Made by a program: the position numbers and the translations under genes
In this document: piece by piece, positions 5,718-7,842 of the stretch
How the letters are laid out: each line of letters opens with the position of its first letter
Numbering within the stretch: position 1 is the first letter of the stretch
Origin: Desulfovibrio sp. Dsv1
Lineage (GTDB): Bacteria; Desulfobacterota; Desulfovibrionia; Desulfovibrionales; Desulfovibrionaceae
DNA: 7,842 bases
Direction: 5' to 3'
Assembly (NCBI GenBank): GCA_000403945.1
Contig: APFI01000086.1
Location: forward strand, 1-7,842
Notes under the pieces: generated by a model
What the model saw: only the letters and a program-made list of their open reading frames with translations
Database searches by the model: none
Told to the model about the DNA's origin: nothing

Positions 5718-6130
5718 CAGATATTTTTTCGCCGGAAACGCGCAGCCGCATGATGTCCGGCATTCACTCCAAGAACACAAGGCCGGAAATTGTGGTCAGA
5801 AAATGGCTCTATGCACATGGCTATCGCTTCAGACTGCATCGAAAGGATTTACCGGGCAAGCCGGATATTGTTCTACCTCGGTATCACGCCGTCATTTTTG
5901 TGCATGGATGCTTCTGGCATCGTCATGAGGGGTGCAAGTATACCACAACTCCAGCAACGCGAACAGAATGGTGGCTGAATAAATTTCAACATAATATAGA
6001 ACATGATAGGGTTGTTTTGGAAGAACTTCAAAATCTTGGATGGACTGTTTTGATTATATGGGAATGTCAAATAAAAAATAATTTATATATTGAGATTATT
6101 GAAGAATTTTTAGAAAAGGCTCTGTTATAG
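5714..6130 (+). CDS. vsr: Very short patch repair endonuclease Vsr
   Basis: Vsr nicks 5' of the T in T:G mismatches that arise when 5-methylcytosine deaminates at CCWGG sites, starting repair back to C:G. The 138-aa protein has MTDIFSPETRSRMMSGIHSK at the N-terminus, which resembles the mismatch-recognition segment. Asp51 in GKPDIVLP is the catalytic Mg2+ ligand. His64 and His69 lie in VHGCFWHRH, and Cys66, His71, Cys74 and Cys118 are the likely zinc ligands. PATRTEWW (80-87) is also typical. Length is close to E. coli Vsr (156 aa). The frame is open from 5537, but ATG 5714 is chosen because the family N-terminus begins there and it overlaps the methyltransferase stop (ATGA), implying translational coupling. 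The last 40 or so codons are much more AT-rich than the rest. As a partner of the methyltransferase it protects modified sites from mutation. Confidence 0.95.
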   Translation: MTDIFSPETRSRMMSGIHSKNTRPEIVVRKWLYAHGYRFRLHRKDLPGKPDIVLPRYHAVIFVHGCFWHRHEGCKYTTTPATRTEWWLNKFQHNIEHDRVVLEELQNLGWTVLIIWECQIKNNLYIEIIEEFLEKALL

Positions 6131-6690
6131 CAGATGATTGATATATTTATTGTGTTACTTCACATAGATACATATAACAAGCTGCATTTCGTGCGGTCCG
6201 TTGCCTGAAAGATGCCGAAAACGTCCGCACTTCCGGCGTGCTTAAAGCGTTCTGTCAATCATTTGCTGTAGGTGGTCTACGGCTATTTTGGTTTTCAAAG
6301 TGAGAACTAAATCGCTGCGTCAATGCTTCTATTATTCAAATATCTATTGATAACCTATTGAATTTAATATATTTTATTTCCAGTTGACAGGCTAGAAATT
6401 AAAAATTTTTTCCTCAATAACTTCAACAGGCTAACCACAAAAACTTGCCTACGGTATTTGAAACGGTATTTACAAAGAGGCCTGTCCGATTTATCTTTAA
6501 TTCCAGTTGATTGAACCTTGTGATTGGGTCTCCCCTTCACCATCAAAAAGTCCAAAATAGTCCACAGCAGGCCGGAATTACTAAGAAAAACGTGATTCCG
6601 GCCTGCCTTTTTATCCAGTAAAGTTGTCATTGCATCCATAAATCCAAGCGATCCTGATTATGCCCTTGAAGAAGTTGCATTATTGTCCGG
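6131..6690. other. AT-rich region with no convincing gene
   Basis: This 560-bp stretch between vsr and the IS4 transposase is mostly AT-rich with no recognisable gene. A GC-richer patch at 6181-6303 reads on the + strand as AAFRAVRCLKDAENVRTSGV and on to a TGA, but has no start and no known match. It may be a scrap of an older gene. A 91-aa - strand frame (6364-6639) has low-complexity AT-driven composition, no ribosome binding site that I can see, and overlaps the terminator hairpin. I do not call it. The outer end of the IS4 element should lie in the last 100 bases or so before 6691 but was not pinned down. Confidence 0.5.
6568..6612 (+). terminator. Rho-independent terminator hairpin
   Basis: Arms at 6568-6581 (CAGGCCGGAATTAC) and 6592-6605 (GTGATTCCGGCCTG) pair over 14 positions with one G-T wobble around a 10-base A-rich loop. 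They are followed by CC and five T (6608-6612). This orientation would stop + strand transcripts coming from the methyltransferase-vsr operon, though vsr ends about 440 bases earlier. Readout on the - strand lacks an immediate T-run, so termination of the IS4 transcript is less likely. Confidence 0.65.
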
Positions 6691-7842
6691 CTAACTTGTC
6701 AATTTTAACAGGCTGAAATTATATGTATTTTCATTTTTTCGTCGTCGCGGACTCAGAAGTTCTTCCAGAGGGGCCGCGCCGAGCAGATTGAGTTGGACAA
6801 GCTGGAAAAGTTGCTGCAACGATGGCCTGAGACGGCTGAGGAATTTCTGGCAGGCAGGGAGCAGATATACCGTCAGGGCCGTGTAAGGCTGGATCAAAAC
6901 CGCGTTTTCAGGGTTGCCAACGAAGCCTTTGATACGCAGGTCTTGTTTTGTTTCCTTGAAGAAAGGCTCGATTTTCCAGCGTTCCCTGTAAATGTCAGCA
7001 ATAGTTTTGGAGCTCAGCCGGAAATGGCTTGTCGGAAACTTGCAGTGCCTGCCGCTTTCCCGGTCCCTGTAGCCGATACGGCGCAGACGCAGGGAAGTTT
7101 TTCCGCTGACGACCTCGATAATGTGGTCGGATGTGACGCCGGTGTTACGGTTTGCCGGGCGGCGCTCCGGGAGTTTGTACACGGCGTTCCTCTTGAGGCG
7201 GGTCACGAAAAAAACGCCTTTTGCGCCCAGTGTTCGGAACCGGGGATAGCTGATATGGCCTTTATCGAGGACCACGATGGAACCCCTGGACAGTTCCAGC
7301 GTCCTGACCATCCGGCTTTCGTGGGCTTTGGCATCGGTGACGGTAACGAGGGACGGGATATGACCGTCGTGGTCCAGCAGGGTGTGCATCCTGATGCCGC
7401 CTTTTGGCTGACGGAATGAAGCCCGGAGAAAAAGCCACAGACAAAGCCTGATGGCAGTGGCGTCGAGGCTGAACAGTCCGGATTTGAAACGAGACTTGTG
7501 CTTCGGCGCCTTTCCCGCGCACAAGCTGTACATTGCGGTGAACATGTCCTGAAAAAATGCCACGGGCCGGGATGTGCTGGCATCAGCAAGGGTGGAGCGG
7601 GCCACGTTTTCCGGGCCCCAGTGATACAGGCGCGTTCCGGCCGCACCCGGGCAGCGTGAGCCGTCACGCATGGAGCGTCTTGCGGCAAGCCGGATGAATG
7701 CCATGACCGTGAACTGCTCCCTGAAGCCAAACTTGCATGATAACCGTCCCGTCTTGTGGCGATGTTCGAGTTTCTGAAAAACATGTCCGGGAATCAGCGA
7801 CAGCATTTGGGAGAAAAGTGCATTATGGTGACTCAAGTCCAA
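6691..7842 (-). CDS. IS4-family transposase (5' end at window edge)
   Basis: This DDE transposase moves an IS4-family element by cut-and-paste. The 383 codons start with a DUF4372-type N-terminal domain (HNALFSQMLSLIPGHVFQKL, then FGFREQFTVMAFIRLAARRS). First Asp: D127 in LFSLDATAI. Second Asp: D193 in VVLDKGHISYPRF. Glu: E292 in the family signature Y285-x2-R288-x3-E292-x6-K299 (YRERWKIEPFFKETK). The triad and signature are intact, so it may be active, unlike the other IS pieces here. The frame is open to the last base of the window, where it begins with TTG. The true start may lie just outside, although MDLSHHNALF is already close to the N-termini I recall for this group. The stop TAG is at 6691-6693. 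The upstream terminal repeat is outside the window. Confidence 0.88.
   Translation of the reverse strand: MDLSHHNALFSQMLSLIPGHVFQKLEHRHKTGRLSCKFGFREQFTVMAFIRLAARRSMRDGSRCPGAAGTRLYHWGPENVARSTLADASTSRPVAFFQDMFTAMYSLCAGKAPKHKSRFKSGLFSLDATAIRLCLWLFLRASFRQPKGGIRMHTLLDHDGHIPSLVTVTDAKAHESRMVRTLELSRGSIVVLDKGHISYPRFRTLGAKGVFFVTRLKRNAVYKLPERRPANRNTGVTSDHIIEVVSGKTSLRLRRIGYRDRESGRHCKFPTSHFRLSSKTIADIYRERWKIEPFFKETKQDLRIKGFVGNPENAVLIQPYTALTVYLLPACQKFLSRLRPSLQQLFQLVQLNLLGAAPLEELLSPRRRKNENTYNFSLLKLTS

Noticed and set aside
6505..6553. Sequence resembling a tRNA 3' end or attachment site (ends CTTCACCA)
   Set aside because: I tried to fold a T-arm and acceptor stem upstream of the CCA and the pairs do not form, and no second copy is seen in the window.
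6364..6639. 91-codon - strand frame between vsr and IS4
   Set aside because: AT-driven composition, overlap with the terminator hairpin, no ribosome binding site and no recognisable domain.
6381..6720. ACAGGCT repeated three times (6387, 6426, 6708) with similar AT-rich flanks, and SLLKL encoded on the - strand at two of them
   Set aside because: The shared stretches are short and the region is AT-rich. An old IS4 end is possible, but chance is just as likely.
6793..7419. 208-codon + strand frame in the IS4 element
   Set aside because: It is antisense to the transposase DDE core and is a shadow of GC-rich codon use.
1..7842. CRISPR arrays, rRNA genes, or a new defence system
   Set aside because: No regular spaced repeats or RNA gene signatures were seen, and every well-supported protein belongs to a known family.

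Overview
The window looks like an accessory region of a GC-rich proteobacterial chromosome. A Desulfovibrio-type sulfate reducer is my best guess, based on how the insertion-sequence proteins and the UDP-glucuronate decarboxylase read to me. That is an impression, not a search result. It holds one housekeeping-type sugar-nucleotide gene, one restriction-modification and repair cassette of lower GC, and several decayed or intact mobile-element pieces.

Layout. Positions 1-669 (+) are a heavily decayed IS5-family transposase, cut by the window start. Positions 818-1774 (-) are an intact UDP-glucuronate decarboxylase with a near-consensus sigma70-type promoter (1858-1886) and a strong ribosome binding site. 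Positions 1992-2460 (+) are a second, different IS5-family transposase, truncated at its 3' end. It is joined in one reading frame to the coiled-coil C-terminus of another protein (to 2771). Positions 2944-3179 (+) are a small, once-frameshifted helix-turn-helix-like gene of plasmid or mobilization character.

The core of the window is 3221-6130, an EcoRII/Dcm-type system. A divergent EcoRII-like restriction endonuclease gene (4440 to 3221, -) is broken by a single-base frameshift in a short C tract. A complete 400-aa Dcm/M.EcoRII-like cytosine-5 methyltransferase (4515-5717, +) carries an N-terminal helix-turn-helix. A Vsr mismatch endonuclease (5714-6130, +) overlaps the methyltransferase stop by ATGA. 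The 74-bp gap between R and M contains a 9-bp perfect inverted repeat that looks like an operator for autoregulation by the methyltransferase. The expected target is CCWGG. The methyltransferase would modify the inner C, the nuclease would cut unmodified sites, and Vsr would repair the T:G mismatches made when 5-methylcytosine deaminates. As read here the nuclease is split, so the cassette probably acts as methyltransferase plus Vsr, unless the two nuclease halves work together or the frameshift is reversible.

Positions 6131-6690 are AT-rich with no convincing gene but include a good hairpin-plus-T terminator. Positions 6691-7842 (-) are a nearly complete IS4-family transposase that runs to the window edge. 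I found no new type of system. The best leads are the frameshifted nuclease, the operator-like repeat, and the mobile-element setting of this cassette.
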